From Gentiana macrophylla (Eukaryota > Streptophyta > Magnoliopsida > Gentianales > Gentianaceae), in assembly GCA_026214975.1 (NCBI GenBank), contig CM047805.1, positions 66,069,383-66,133,382 of the forward strand: DNA of 64,000 nt. The letters run 5' to 3'. The notes beneath the pieces were generated by a model. That model was not told the origin of the DNA. It made no database searches and saw only the letters and a program-made list of their open reading frames with translations. Of this stretch, positions 43,616 through 54,919 are shown in pieces. Position 1 is the first letter of the stretch, and each line of letters opens with the position of its first letter. Position numbers and translations under genes: made by a program.

Positions 43616-46600
43616 TGTCAACATTATCTGAAGTTTCATCTTCTTGATGAGACTCACAATGCCTCACAGATGGGATAATCGAACACTCTTCTTTACAAAT
43701 CATAAACTTGATGGTAACAATTACTTGCTATGGTCAAGGTCTATGAAAATGTATATCTCCGGCCAGGGCAAGATGGGATATCCATGCAGTTCCAAACTGC
43801 CCCTCACGAAACCGACCCCAAGTTTGAAGCATGGGACACAGAAAATAACCAAGTCATGACCATCCTCACGAGGTCTATGACAAAAGAGATCGTGAGAACT
43901 TCATGATGTATGACATCGCTAAGGAAATGCTGGGACAATGCCGTAGACCTTTACTCGAAAAAGGACAATACATCTCAAGTCTATGAACTCAAGCTCAGAT
44001 TCAAAATTGCGAGATAAGGGGATATGTCTCGTAACTCAAAACTTTAATCAACTATCTAAGGCATGGCAACACCTAGATATGTTGGAAACTCACCCTGGAA
44101 TGATGTTAAAGATGTTGCACTCTTTAAAGACATTATCGAGAAAAAGAGAGTATTCAAATTCCTTCTCGGATCGAATCCTACTCTTGATGATGTCGAGGTA
44201 GAATTCTTGCTACTAAACCTCTTCCAAATCTCAAATCCATGTTTGTTGAGGTCAAACATGAGGAAAGCAGGAGGAAAGTGATGTCTTTGAACTCCCTGGC
44301 CGACAACCCTATCAAGGTCTTCGCCTCTTGAAGGTTAATGAGACTTACAGGAAGCCTCACCGAGAAATTTGGAAGGCGTTCGTGATCACCGCAAACGCAA
44401 AAATCACACCAAGGACAATTGTTGGAAGCTACATGGCAAACCTACCCCTCTAAAACCTCAAAACCAACCAGGAAAGTCAAGGCAAACTTGTCGTTGAAGA
44501 GGAGAATGACGAGAATCAATGCTCGCTTTGTCGCCTTTAAAGCCTTTATTGCTCAGCATCAGGAAGGTAGCTCCCCTACTGAAATGGCCACTCATGCTAA
44601 AACAGGTATATTTTACTCACCTCTTAGTAATGAGACTTGGATTGTTGATTCTAGGGCTTCTTCCCATATGGTAGTAATAAAACCTTATTACCCAATATAT
44701 GCCATGCAACCAAATTCACTGTAATTAAGACTGGCTGATGGTTCTGCTTATGCAAAAAAGTGTTGGGAAGGTTAAACTTACTAATCGATATATCTACTGA
44801 ATGTCCTGTTTGTTCCAAAGTTAGATCAGTAACCTTATATATCGTCAATTAAACTCACTAAAGATCCGAATTGACCGTTGTTTTTAATAAGAATCGTGCA
44901 CATTCCAGATCTTTCTTCTCGTGAAGTGATTGGGCAAGCTAAACCCTCGCCAGGATCTGTTTGTGATAAACCTGCTTTGAAGACAAAAGATCAAGACAGA
45001 CCGCCTCAGCACTGCACTCAAAACCTAGACAATATCATGTTATGGCATTATAGACTAGGACATCCAAGTTTTGGTTATTTAAAGTCTTTAATCCCTGAAT
45101 TGTTTAAAGGATGTAATCTTAATGATCTTCAATGTGATATTTGTCAATTTGCTAAACTCACCAAATCTGTGTATGCTAAGTTACCTCACTTGCCCTCTTC
45201 CCTTTCACCCTAATTCACAAAGTGATGTATGGGGACCCTCAAGAGTGAAAAGTATAACAGAAAAGGTGGTTTGTAACCTTCATTGATGATCATACCGTAA
45301 ACACTTGGTTGTTCTTAATGAAAGACAAATCAAGTTGGACCTATCTTCCAAGAATTTTATCACATGGTCTCCACCCAATTTGATACTAAGATCAAGATCT
45401 TAAAGACTCGATAATGCTCTAGAATACTATGAGTCTAACCTCAAGAACTTCTTGACAAGCAGAGGAATTGTTCATATCAGAGTTGTGTGGAAACACCTCA
45501 ACAGAATGGGGTTCTTTGAAAGAAAGAACAGGCATCCATTGGAAATGGCCAGATCAATCATGTTCACTACACATGTTCCTAAATACATGTGGGGTGAAGC
45601 TATATTGACTGCAACATATTTAATCAACAGACTCCCACAGAGTGTTAGGTTTCAAAACTCCTCTCCAAACCCCATTGACCACACACTCCTGCTCTCATCT
45701 TATTACCCAATTGCCTCCAAAGATCTTTGGTTGTACTTGTGTTTGTTTATATCCATGCTCAACATGAAGTAAACTTGATCCTAAAGCTCATAAGTGCATT
45801 TTCCTTGGATATGCACAGACAGAAAGGTTACAAGTGTTACTCTCCTACCGAAAAAAGAAATTTTACAATTCTATGGATGTGAAATTCTTTGAAAGGACTC
45901 CATATTACAAAAAACCTCTTGAGCAAGTCACCGATGGAAACCGATTGAGATTGAACTAAGTCCGTTTCCTCAAAGAAACCATTTACCCTCAGCAGAGTCC
46001 TAACCTCGGCAGACTCATAAACCTTCAAAGATCCTGCGGATACTCACACATCGACCAAAGAGTGGTCTGACCTGCAGTCCTGCCGACCCAGAGCCTGTTG
46101 AACCGTAACTCTCAAGAACTCATCGAACTAGAGTCTGCTGGACCTCACCATCGAATCTCAAAGAGCTTCATGAAATGGATGATGGACCTATTGCTCTAAG
46201 GAAAGGAAAAGATCATGCATCGATCATTCTATTCATACTTATTTATCTTATGATCGGTTGTCTCCTGTCTTTGCCATGTTTACACAGGACTGGACTCTCA
46301 CTCTATCCCTAGAAATATTCAGAGGCCCTTCAAAATGATAAGTGGAAGGTCATTAAAACAGAGATGATCGCTCTCCGGATAATCATACTTGGGATCTCAC
46401 AACTCTTCCCAAAGGCAAGAAAACAAGCTAGAATTTGCAGATGGTTATTCACTATCAAATACAATGTCGATGGTAAAATTGACAAGTATAAAGCAGATTG
46501 GTAGCAAGGGATTCACTCAAACTTATGGAATTGACTATAAGGAAACTTTTGCACCAAAGAGCAAAGCTCAACACCGTCAGTGGTATCGATTTCCCTATTT

Positions 46601-47844
46601 GTCCAACTTGACTCGCCTCTTCACCAATTGGACATCAAAATGCCTTTCTAAATGGGGACCTCACCGAGAGAGGTTTATATGACTGCACCCCCTGGTTTTA
46701 TCAATCCTCATACTCAAGGCAAGGTGTGCAACCGAGGAAATCTCTATATGGCCTCAAGCAATCACCAAGGGCATGGTTTGGAAAACTCACTACTGTGGTT
46801 AAAGTCGCTGGATATCATCAATGCAACTCGATCACACCATGTTTGTCAAGACAACCAACCGAGAGGAGGTCCATTCTAATTGTATATGTGGATGATATCA
46901 TCCTTCTACTGGAGATGACTCTACCGAGATCCGTAACTTGAAGACTCTCTTGGCAAAGGTGTTCCAAATTAAAGATCAGGCTACCTCAAGTACTTTCTTG
47001 GTATGGAAGTAGCTAGAAACACCAATGGCATTTCGGGTCTCCCAAAGGAAGTATGTCCTGGACCTACTGAAGGAAACTGGCATGATGGGATGCAAACCTG
47101 CTGTATCTCCAGTAGACCCCAGTCATACCCTACTGCATGGTGACATTGCTGTCAGGAAAGAACAATATCAAAGGCTTGTAGGCAAACTCATATACCTTTC
47201 TCACACAAGACCCGATATTGCATATGGGTCGATCAGTCAGTCAATTCATGCATTGCCCTCTTGAGCAACATTGGGATGCGATGAATAGGATCTTGAGGTA
47301 TTTAAAATCCACTCTTGGCCAAGGCACCGCACTTCACCAAGTCTACCGATAGATCAATCAAGGTCTACTGCGATCTTGATTGTCGATCAATGGATGTCAC
47401 ATTGACAGGAGGTCTACCACAAGGCTATTGCTCATATATATGGGGAACTGGTTAGTTGGAGGAGCAAGAAACAACCCATCGTGTGTCAAGAAGCGATCTT
47501 GAAAATTTGAACTAAGGGCACTTGTACTTGGCATTTGTGAAGCTCTATGGCTAAAAGTGGTACCGATCGAACTTCAAGAATCGTATCAAGAACCTATCAC
47601 ACTCTGTTGTGATAATAATTCAGCCTTATGCATGGCAGAAGATCCAGTCCATCATGATAAAACCAAGCATGTGGACATTGACAGACATTTTCTGAAGGAG
47701 AAGATTGATGCCAAGATTATTCAACTCCAAAGATGTTCCTCAGCAGATCGAATCGTTGATATTCTTACCAAGGCCATTCCACCTCTTATGTTCAGCAGAC
47801 TAAGTAGCAAACTTGGCTGCATCAACATATACAGCCCAGTTTGA
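43616..47844 (+). pseudogene. Copia gag-pol, frame-broken
   Basis: Domains in order. Gag N-terminus LDGNNYLLWSRSMKMYISGQ (43707-43770). Protease near 44636 with Asp-Ser-Arg in place of Asp-Ser-Gly (WIVDSRASSHM). Pre-integrase zinc domain LWHYRLGHPSFGYLKSLIPE .. CDICQFAKLTKS (45040-45175). Integrase fragment ERKNRHPLEMARSIMFTTHV (about 45520). RT motifs YGIDYKETFAP (46523), REVYMTAPPGF, KSLYGLKQSPRAW, and catalytic YVDD at 46885-46896. RNase H end TLCCDNNSALCMAEDP and HVDIDRHFLKEKI to 47844. About twenty frame breaks; non-functional. Confidence 0.88.
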
Positions 47845-47851
47845 GGGGGGG
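47841..47851 (+). promoter_or_regulatory. Copia polypurine tract
   Basis: TTGAGGGGGGG abuts the 3' LTR. Confidence 0.85.
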
Positions 47852-48201
47852 TGTGGAAATATTAATATTACTATTAATATTACTCTCAAAGACTCTCTCT
47901 TTGAGCCTCGTGGATTTCGTGCATAATATTTTGTACACCTTATTTAATTGTAAAAGACATATTAATTGTGATTCATATAAACAATTAATATGTCAAACTC
48001 TAGTTTACTTTATGTCATAGACATAACTTTTACTTTTTACTTTTGCATGCTTGCCGCCCACATCTACATACTCAAGTGGCCGCCCAAGCTAGCTAGCTAG
48101 TCTCTCTATCTCAATTGTATCTATTTATACATCTTTTTACTCAATGAATAAACTAAGTTGAAGTTTACTCTTGTGTTTATCACATTCTCAAACTCTCTTC
48201 A
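47852..48201 (+). repeat. Copia 3' LTR (350 bp)
   Basis: Second LTR copy, followed by TCACA. Confidence 0.93.
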
Positions 48202-48206
48202 TCACA

Positions 48207-48896
48207 GAATTCGGCACCTTCTGCTATGTGACCATGCCATTCGGATTAAAGAATGCTGGAGCAACATACCAGAGGGCAGTCAATAAGATATTTGCAAGAC
48301 AAATTGGTAGATTTATGGAAGTTTATGTAGACGACCTGCTTATCAAGAGTCGATCTATGAGACAATACCTGGTCGATGCTCGAGAGGTTTTCGAAGTGTT
48401 GAGAGAAACACAGATGAGGCTAAACCTGAAGAAGTGCACTTTTGGAGTTAGGTTGGGTAAGTTCTTAGGCTATATGATTTCGAAGGACGGGATTCGAGCA
48501 AACCCGGATAAAATTGATACACTGAAGAATATGCCCGCACCACGAAATATCAAGGAAGTACAAAGGCTCACGGGTCGAATGGCAGCTCTCAACAGATTTC
48601 TATCGAAGTCCGCACAGCGAGCGTTACCCTTTTTCAAGATACTCCGAAAGGCCAGTCCTTTTCATTGGGATGATGAATGTCAGACAGCCTTTGAAGAGTT
48701 GAAAGCTTATTTATCAGAGTTACCTACCCTCACTTCTCCTCGAGAAGGGGAAAAGTTGTTGGTTTATTTGGCAGTGTGCGAGGAAGCAGTGAGTGCGGTT
48801 GCAGCACGAGAAGGGTACATGGCCAGGTGCCAATATACTTTGTTAGTAAAGCACTACATGGCCCCGAGATCCGATACTCACCCGCTGAGAAGTTAG
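48207..48896 (+). pseudogene. pol: Tat-2 reverse transcriptase, C-terminal part, and RNase H start
   Basis: Reads EFGTFCYVTMPFGLKNAG, MEVYVDDLLIKS with catalytic YVDD at 48324-48335, LGYMISKDGIRANPDKID, and the connection LTGRMAALNRFLSKSA. RNase H residues (FEELKAYLSELPTLTSPREG) follow, then a frameshift at about 48830. This ORF is one of the longest intact pol pieces in the window. Confidence 0.9.
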
Positions 48897-49860
48897 CATT
48901 ATGCCTGGTTCATGCCTCGAGGAAGTTAAGGCTATATTTTCAAGCTCATCCTATTGTGGTAGTCACAGACCAACCACTAAAGCAAATTTTGGCAAAGCCT
49001 GATACTTCAGTCGATTGGCGAAATGGGTGATAGAAATGGCTCAAGATCACGACATCGAGTTCGTTCCTCGAAGCTGCGATAAAAGCACGTGCCTTGGCGA
49101 TTTTTTGGCTGAAGGAATCTCTGTCCAACTCGATCAAGAAAAGCGAGGTCCGGAGGAAAAATGGACTCTACAGGTCGATGGGGCATCGAGTAAGGAAGGG
49201 GCAGGAGCAGGGCTCCTCCTGGTATGTCCGAAAGGCGAGGAATTCCCATACGCCCTTCGATTCGACTTCAAAGAAACTAACAATGAGGCCGAGTATGAGG
49301 CCATGATTACTGGTTTAAAGCTCGTCTTTGGCCGGGTGTCGAAGATCCGTCGGTTTCTGAGTGACTCGCAGATTGGTGGTCAATCATGTGAAAGGGAGTA
49401 TGAGGCTAAGGAAGAAACCATGAAGAATTACTTAGCAGTTGTCCAGAGCCTCATACCAAAGTTCAAAACGGTTCAATTCGAAAGGAGTTCCCGAAGTCAG
49501 AACAAGAGAGCCGATGCGCTCTCCAAGTTGGCCTCAAACTTCATGTCAAGTAAGAAGGTTCTAGTCGAGTTACTGACCGATAGGAGTTACATCGAGACAG
49601 AGGCCCAGCCAATTACTCAGCAGGCCACGTGGATGGACTCGATCGCTCTTTACCGCAAAGACGGAATACTACCAGCTGATAAGGTACAATCTAGAAAAGT
49701 TCGACTACAGTCCACTCGATATGCGTTCTTCGACGACATCCTCTATCGGAAATCTTTTGTAAGTCCATGGTTAAGATGTGTATCTGAAACCGAAGGTGAA
49801 TATCTCTTGGAAGAAATTCATAGAGGAGCATGTGGAAACCATGCGGGGCTAGAATGTTAG
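48897..49860 (+). pseudogene. Tat-2 RNase H end, archaeal-type RNase H, integrase start
   Basis: The first RNase H tail ends near 49010 (PIVVVTDQPLKQILAKPD). An open 281-codon stretch (49015-49860) then holds a second, archaeal-type RNase H: LQVDGASSKEGAGAGLLLV, NNEAEYEAMITGLKLV and the terminal KRADALSKLAS. This dual RNase H is diagnostic of the Tat lineage. It continues into the integrase N-terminal region (DDILYRKSFVSPWLRCV) and stops at 49860 inside the zinc domain. Confidence 0.88.
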
Positions 49861-50859
49861 CTCGAAAATGCAAGTTATTTGGGTATTTTTGGCCGTCGAT
49901 GCAACGAGATGCGAATAATCTTGTCCAAAAATGCAACACTTGTCAGATTCATGATAATATCTCCCATCAACAAGCGTAGACATGAATGTCATCTCGTCAG
50001 CATGGCCATTTGATCAGTGGGGAGTCGATATCGTTGGACCCCTACCTCGAGCTCCGGAAATCTTAAATATGTGGTCGGGTTGTAGATTACTTCACGAAGT
50101 GGGTCGAAGCTAAGGCTATACCGGACATCAAAGCTGCAACCATCAAAAGTTCTTATGGGTCGACATTTTGTGCAGGTACGGGATCCCGAAGGATCTGATC
50201 TCGGATAACGGTACCCAGTTCGAAGATCGTAAAGTTAGAGAATGGTGCGTTGACTACCATATCGACCGGGCCGATTCACCTCGGTAGCTCATCCACAGCA
50301 AACGGTCAAGTCGAGCAAACTAATCGACGAGATCAAGTCGGGTCTAAAAAAGAGACTAGAGGCGTAAGGTCGAGATTGGGCAGTTCAACTTCCGAGCATC
50401 CTATGGTCATATAGGACAGCTCCTAATTCATCAACTGGGGAAACTCCTTTTTCTTTGGTATGTGGGTGTGAAGCGGTGATTCCCGCCGAGATCGGAGTTC
50501 CCTCTCCTCGAGTTCTGGCCTACAATGTGGAGACAAATGATCCTGAACTCCGACAAGAAAGGGACAATGTCGAAGAGCGAAGGGAGATAGCCTCAGCCAG
50601 AATGGCAAGGTATAAACAGAAGATCTCTCAGTATTACAACTCGAGGGTCAGGCATCAATACTTCAAAGTCGGTGATTTGGTTCTAAGGAAGAATGAAGCA
50701 AGTCGACAGGAGGCGGCCGGAAAATTAACCCCGAATTGGGAAGGACCTTATCAGATCCTGAAAGTCCACCCCAAAGGGTCTTACCAACTTGGTCAAGCAG
50801 ATGGAACTACTGTTCCTCGACATTGGTATGCCAACAATCTGAGGAAATATTATGTCTAA
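49861..50859 (+). pseudogene. Tat-2 integrase
   Basis: The zinc domain and core to about 50400 are in broken frames (NKCNTC-type remnant; VDYFTKWVEAK counterpart near 50090). From 50455 an open 134 codons carry GETPFSLV-type CGCEAVIPAEIGVPSPRV, KQKISQYYNSRVRHQYFKV, GDLVLRKNEASRQEAAG, NWEGPYQILKVHPKGSYQLG and end WYANNLRKYYV-stop at 50859. The C-terminus is intact, the catalytic core is not. Confidence 0.85.
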
Positions 50860-51739
50860 GATAAGCCTCAACAAACTTGTTTACTTTTCAATATTGAACC
50901 TTGTAATAAGTTTAAGTGACAACTTATGAGTATTCTAATAAAAGTATACTTTCTCGGGATGTTTGTTATGTTTGTTAGGATTTACAGCCAAAACATTACA
51001 AATCCAATGCGATACAAAATGTTAAAAGGCAAAACAATCGACAACGAGTAGAGAAATCCGCAGGCCGGACATCTCGACAAAGCCAAAAGCAAAGTTAGCC
51101 TAATGGGCAACGAATGCAAAGGCATAAAAGATGGTTCGCAGGGTCGGGCCAAAGGTCCAAGCTAAAAGCCGAACGAGCCCAAGAGGCGAACGAGGCTAAA
51201 GCAAAGGACGGTTCGCATGGTCGGGCCACCTGTCCCAGTCGAAAGTCGAATGAGCCCGAGAGAGGCAAAAAAGGCCTGGACAAAGGACGGCTCGCATAGT
51301 CGGGCCACCTGTTCCAGTCGAAGGTCGAAAAAGCCTAAGAGGCAAAAAAGACCTAAGACCAGGGACAGTTCACGTTAAAATGCAGCCTAAGGTCGAGTAA
51401 GCCTAAAAGGCAAAACACCAAGGCAAGCAAACAAATCGATCTCAAGTGCAATAAGAACCAAGGGTTCATAATACACTTGGGGGGCAACATAAATTAATAA
51501 CAAGAACGACTAATGAAGTGAGTAGTGAGTAGCAAACAGAGCCAGAGGCTCGATAAGCGAAAGACTATAACACATCGAGAAGACAAGCAAAATAATGAGA
51601 AAGCAAAGTGTAATTAAATTGCAAAATCAAAGCAAGTCAAATTTGGAGCATAGTTATTACAAGATATGGCCAGGTCGAAATGCCGGCCAAAGTTGATTTT
51701 CAAAATAATACCATTACAAAGCTTCAAGTTCAAATTGCA
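50860..51739 (+). other. Tat-2 spacer between pol and antisense ORF
   Basis: No ORF supported on either strand. Contains a minisatellite (51125-51380) in a longer A/G-rich region. Confidence 0.55.
51125..51380 (+). repeat. Tat-2 3' minisatellite, 77-80 bp units
   Basis: The word gttcgcatggtcgggcc or a variant recurs at 51134, 51211 and 51291, with a decayed start at 51368; each is followed by tcgaa..gagcc..aggcaaaa. Period 77-80 bp, about three and a half units. Confidence 0.8.
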
Positions 51740-52495
51740 AATGATGGAGATCAAGGGTTGGCTTCAGGGGTCGGATCAAGATTCGCAGAGGTCGGATCGG
51801 CGACAGTCGGATCAGGAGCAGGGGCAGAAGTAGAAGGAGCATACTTTATAGCCAAAGACTCTCCCCGCTGGAACTCTTCGAAGTACTGATCATACAGCTT
51901 CTCCGAGTCAGGATTATAAAACATAGGCGTCTCGAGGGACGACAAGTCGAATCCTGAGACGACAGCCTTCACCTGATCGACGGCCAGGTGTAGCCGCCCA
52001 TCATCGAGGCGCGCATGATCACCTCCAAGTCATCTTCTAGGTTTGTTGACTTGCGGTACTCCATGATCGCGTCGGCCTTAGCCTCTTCGACCTGCGCGCG
52101 CGCTCGATCCAATTCAGCCTGTAGCGCATCTCGATCACGGCGAGCCTTCCCAGCTTCATCATCCGCAGCCTTCTGCCCTCTCTGTGGCATCTCATAGTCT
52201 TGAGCCAGCCTGAGCAGCTCCCGACCCTGATCATGCCTGTCCTCCTCCCGATCGGCCCCACTATTTCTCGGAGAAGTGGCGGTTTTGTTTCAGCAGCCAC
52301 CAACTTATCTTGCAGCTTCTCGAGCTCGGCGACCGACTCATGCTTCAGCGCGTTGTATTGTTTTTCCACAGCAGAGAGGGCAGCATTTTTGGCAACATTG
52401 TCTTGAAGCAGCATGCCATTCTCCTTCTTGATTTCGTCCACCGATTCCCCTGTCTTGGCCAGCCGTCGGGCAGCCTCCCGACCAATAAGGGTATT

Positions 52496-52578
52496 CTGTA
52501 AAACGTAAAGAGTGTATCAGAAAAGGGACAAGGCATAGGCTTCGAGAGAAGTTAATAGGAAAAGAAGGATCGACTTAC
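52496..52578 (-). other. Intron 2 of Tat-2 antisense ORF
   Basis: Donor CTT|GTAAGT and acceptor TTTTACAG, 83 bp. It separates the basic exon from the coiled-coil exon, as does the 5787-5858 intron in Tat-1. Confidence 0.78.
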
Positions 52579-53075
52579 AAGACAATTTAATTTTCGCAGC
52601 ACGAAGGATAGGTTCTTGTCGTCCACGCCAGCATAATCATCGGCAACCCAGTCCGCACCGATCCCTAACTCGGTGGAGGTCTCAGCGACCCTCTTCCTCT
52701 TTGCCTCTCGAAGCTGTTCCCTCACCACCTCGGCAACAGATGGTCTTTTCTTTGTTCGCACCGCCGGCTCTTCATTAACCTCGATATTCGAGGTCAGATC
52801 GACAGGCTCCTCCTCGTCTTCGTCCCGAAGAGAGCCGAATCGGACAGTTAACTCGCCGGTGGTCGAGGGTACTTCAGTCGATCCAGCTGCGGCAGACGAC
52901 TCGATTGCAGCAGGGTTTGTCCTAGGTGTAAGGACGGCCCCCTCTCGAGAAGAGGAAGGCACACTGATCTCAGCCACTGGCAAGTCGGTAGTGGCCTGAC
53001 CCTCGAGGAGTGGAACAGCCGGGACCTTGGACTCGGGGATACGCTGGGGGTTGGTGACCCTGGAGAATTTGCCCA

Positions 53076-53173
53076 CTACAATATAGAAAAAAAGACAAGT
53101 TAGTTCTGACCAACAAACAACAAGTTATCGACTCAAAGAATAACCAGTGTATAAAAGCAAGTAAACATCCTAC
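53076..53173 (-). other. Intron 1 of Tat-2 antisense ORF
   Basis: Donor C|GTAGGA, T-rich body, acceptor ATTGTAG; 98 bp. The join gives an in-frame NLGKFSRVTNP. Confidence 0.68.
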
Positions 53174-53824
53174 GATTCTCGTGATCAGGAACATTCAGGC
53201 CTACGTATGGCATTGGCCCAGCTTCCTCCAAGTGAGCCAGGTGATACAGGAGACTCAGGTCTCGAGTACACACCTCGAAGTTGTGTCCACTCAAGAGTCG
53301 AGCCTCGTGAGGAGCCGGTTCCTTCCCAAGCTTGTCTTGTTTCCCCTCTCTCGACCTCCATTGACCAATGTAGGGGTTATCTAGGCCATGACGGAGAAAG
53401 AAAAATCGTGGTTTCCCCTCCCCGTGAGAAGAAGGCCCCCTCGTATTAAACTCATGGCGATTTGCTCTCCTCTGGAAGGAATACCATAACTTGTCGGGTG
53501 TGGCAGCAATCTTGTAGTAGTGTCGGAACACGGGCACCGAAAAGCATACCTGGGCCACTCGAAATGCTATGATGAACCCCATCAGAGTTCTGACGCCATT
53601 CGGGGCGAGTTGGGAGACACTTATCTCATAGTTGTGAAGGATGGCTAGGACGGCTGGACAGAGTGGAAACCTCAATCCACTCGCCAGTTGATTCTCATAA
53701 ACCGCGCAAAATCCTTCTGGGGGCTCGTCGGCAAATATATGATTACCGGAAGGGAGTCGAGATTCGAACGGAGGACTAATGATGTTATACTTCTGGCAAA
53801 TTTCGACAACATCCTCTGTAGAAA

Positions 53825-54881
53825 GAACAAGGCACAAAGATAATTTCAATTAATTTCAACGAAGAACAAGCATTGATCCACCTATCGCGCAACCCTCAAT
53901 TTCTACTCTAGATCGTTTAGTGAAGATTTAATAAAGACGTGGTTCACCTATCAAAGGTATGAATTCTACTCTAAGTAGATAATTCGTCTATTAATCTATC
54001 ATCTCTCGATCTTAAAGATTAACGCTTCCATAACCAAGGTGCAAGATTTCTCAATCTAACAACCTATAAATTAACCTAACAACTCTCGTTATTTTTAGGT
54101 TAAAAATCCAACCTTTACTATGGTGATCTAGGATTTAATAACGATTCTCATCACACATTAAACATCAAACAGCAATACATTTATCAATGAAATTGCATAA
54201 GAACAATAAAACATAATAAAGATACAATCTTTAATTAAACTCACAAACAATCCAAGAGTTGAAATCAAAACGTTGCTGAGACGGTTTCACATGCTTGTTC
54301 CAGAAGTGCCTAGCCTCTGCTCATATCCGTACGAATGAAAAAAATAAAAATAAAAAATAAATATGTTGCTCGGTCGACCGAAGGTGTGCACTCGGTCGAC
54401 CGAGTGCTTCTCTTTTTTTTTTGATTTTCTGTCTCGGCTCTGTTCCCAGATGATTTTTTTCGTGTTCTGTGCTGCTGCTGAATGCCGTCCTTTTATAACC
54501 TTCTTCGAGCTAGGGTAACAATTATCCTTTTTTTTTCTTTTCTTAAAATAATAAAACCCTAATAAAAATATGATAATTCCAATTTTGCCCTTCTAGATAT
54601 ATCTTCAATTAAAATGCAGCTCGAAACCCTTCAGCTCGTTGACTCGTCCACGATATGCTCGTTGTACCTACAATAATAAAAACGTGCAAAGTGTAACATC
54701 ACATATATAAAGATATTTACCAATAAAATCACATAATTAACCCGAATTTGCACTTAAATACTTTTAAAACTCATTTGCTCAATAAATCAATTAAACGCTT
54801 AATTTCTATGCGAATTATACGAATATGGAGAGAATTGCTACAAAATATAACGATATAAATCACATAAAATCACCCTTAACA
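53825..54881 (-). repeat. Athila-A2 3' LTR, truncated
   Basis: Starts TGTTAAGGGTG (minus strand) at 54881 and breaks off at 53825 against Tat-2. Contains TCGGTCGACCGA twice (54370-54381, 54392-54403) and a minus-strand TATA-like ttataaaagg (about 54490-54499). Full length would be about 1355 bp. Confidence 0.85.
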
Positions 54882-54919
54882 ACTCCCCCACACTTAGCTT
54901 TTGCTCGTCCCGAGCAAAA
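54882..54919 (-). promoter_or_regulatory. Athila-A2 polypurine tract and pre-PPT hairpin
   Basis: Minus-strand TAAGTGTGGGGGAGT (54882-54896) abuts the LTR. Just upstream is a perfect hairpin, TTTTGCTCG-GGA-CGAGCAAAA (54899-54919, 9-bp stem, 3-nt loop). Confidence 0.82.

Larger units (their letters stand above)
43201..48201 (+). mobile_element. Complete copia element (5.0 kb) inside Tat-2 RT
   Basis: LTRs of 345 and 350 bp starting TGTGGAAATATTAATATT and ending CTCTTCA, tRNA-Met-type primer site, polypurine tract TTGAGGGGGGG and a perfect TCACA duplication. The order protease, integrase, RT, RNase H is copia. All coding domains are broken. Similar LTRs and an intact duplication suggest a relatively recent insertion. 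Confidence 0.95.
48202..53824 (+). mobile_element. Tat-2, right part
   Basis: Continues RT after the copia insertion, then RNase H, archaeal-type RNase H, integrase, a minisatellite spacer and an antisense spliced ORF. It ends where the Athila-A2 LTR begins. Neither Tat LTR is present. Confidence 0.85.
51740..53824 (-). pseudogene. Tat-2 antisense additional ORF (Transposase_28-like N-terminus)
   Basis: Gene on the strand opposite pol. Exon 1 (53824-53174) reads EDVVEICQKYNIISPPFESR and NHIFADEPPEGFCAVYENQL, then ASGLRFPLCPAVLAILHNYE, the start of the gypsy-associated Transposase_28 (PF04195) type domain, to GLNVPDHEN. Exon 2 (53075-52579) is acidic/Ser-rich with a basic RTKKRPS and KRKR cluster. 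Exon 3 (52495 to about 51740) is a coiled coil (VEKQYNALKHESVAELEKLQ), frame-shifted near 52240, then FYNPDSEKLYDQYFEEFQRG and a Pro/Ala-rich end. Intron sites are good. The 5' end is cut by Athila-A2. Function unknown; probably nuclear. Confidence 0.75.

Noticed and set aside
53133..53849. ATG at 53849 as the true start of the Tat-2 antisense ORF
   Set aside because: The first codons come from the Athila-A2 LTR; the acceptor-like TTTCTACAG indicates the real 5' exon is missing.
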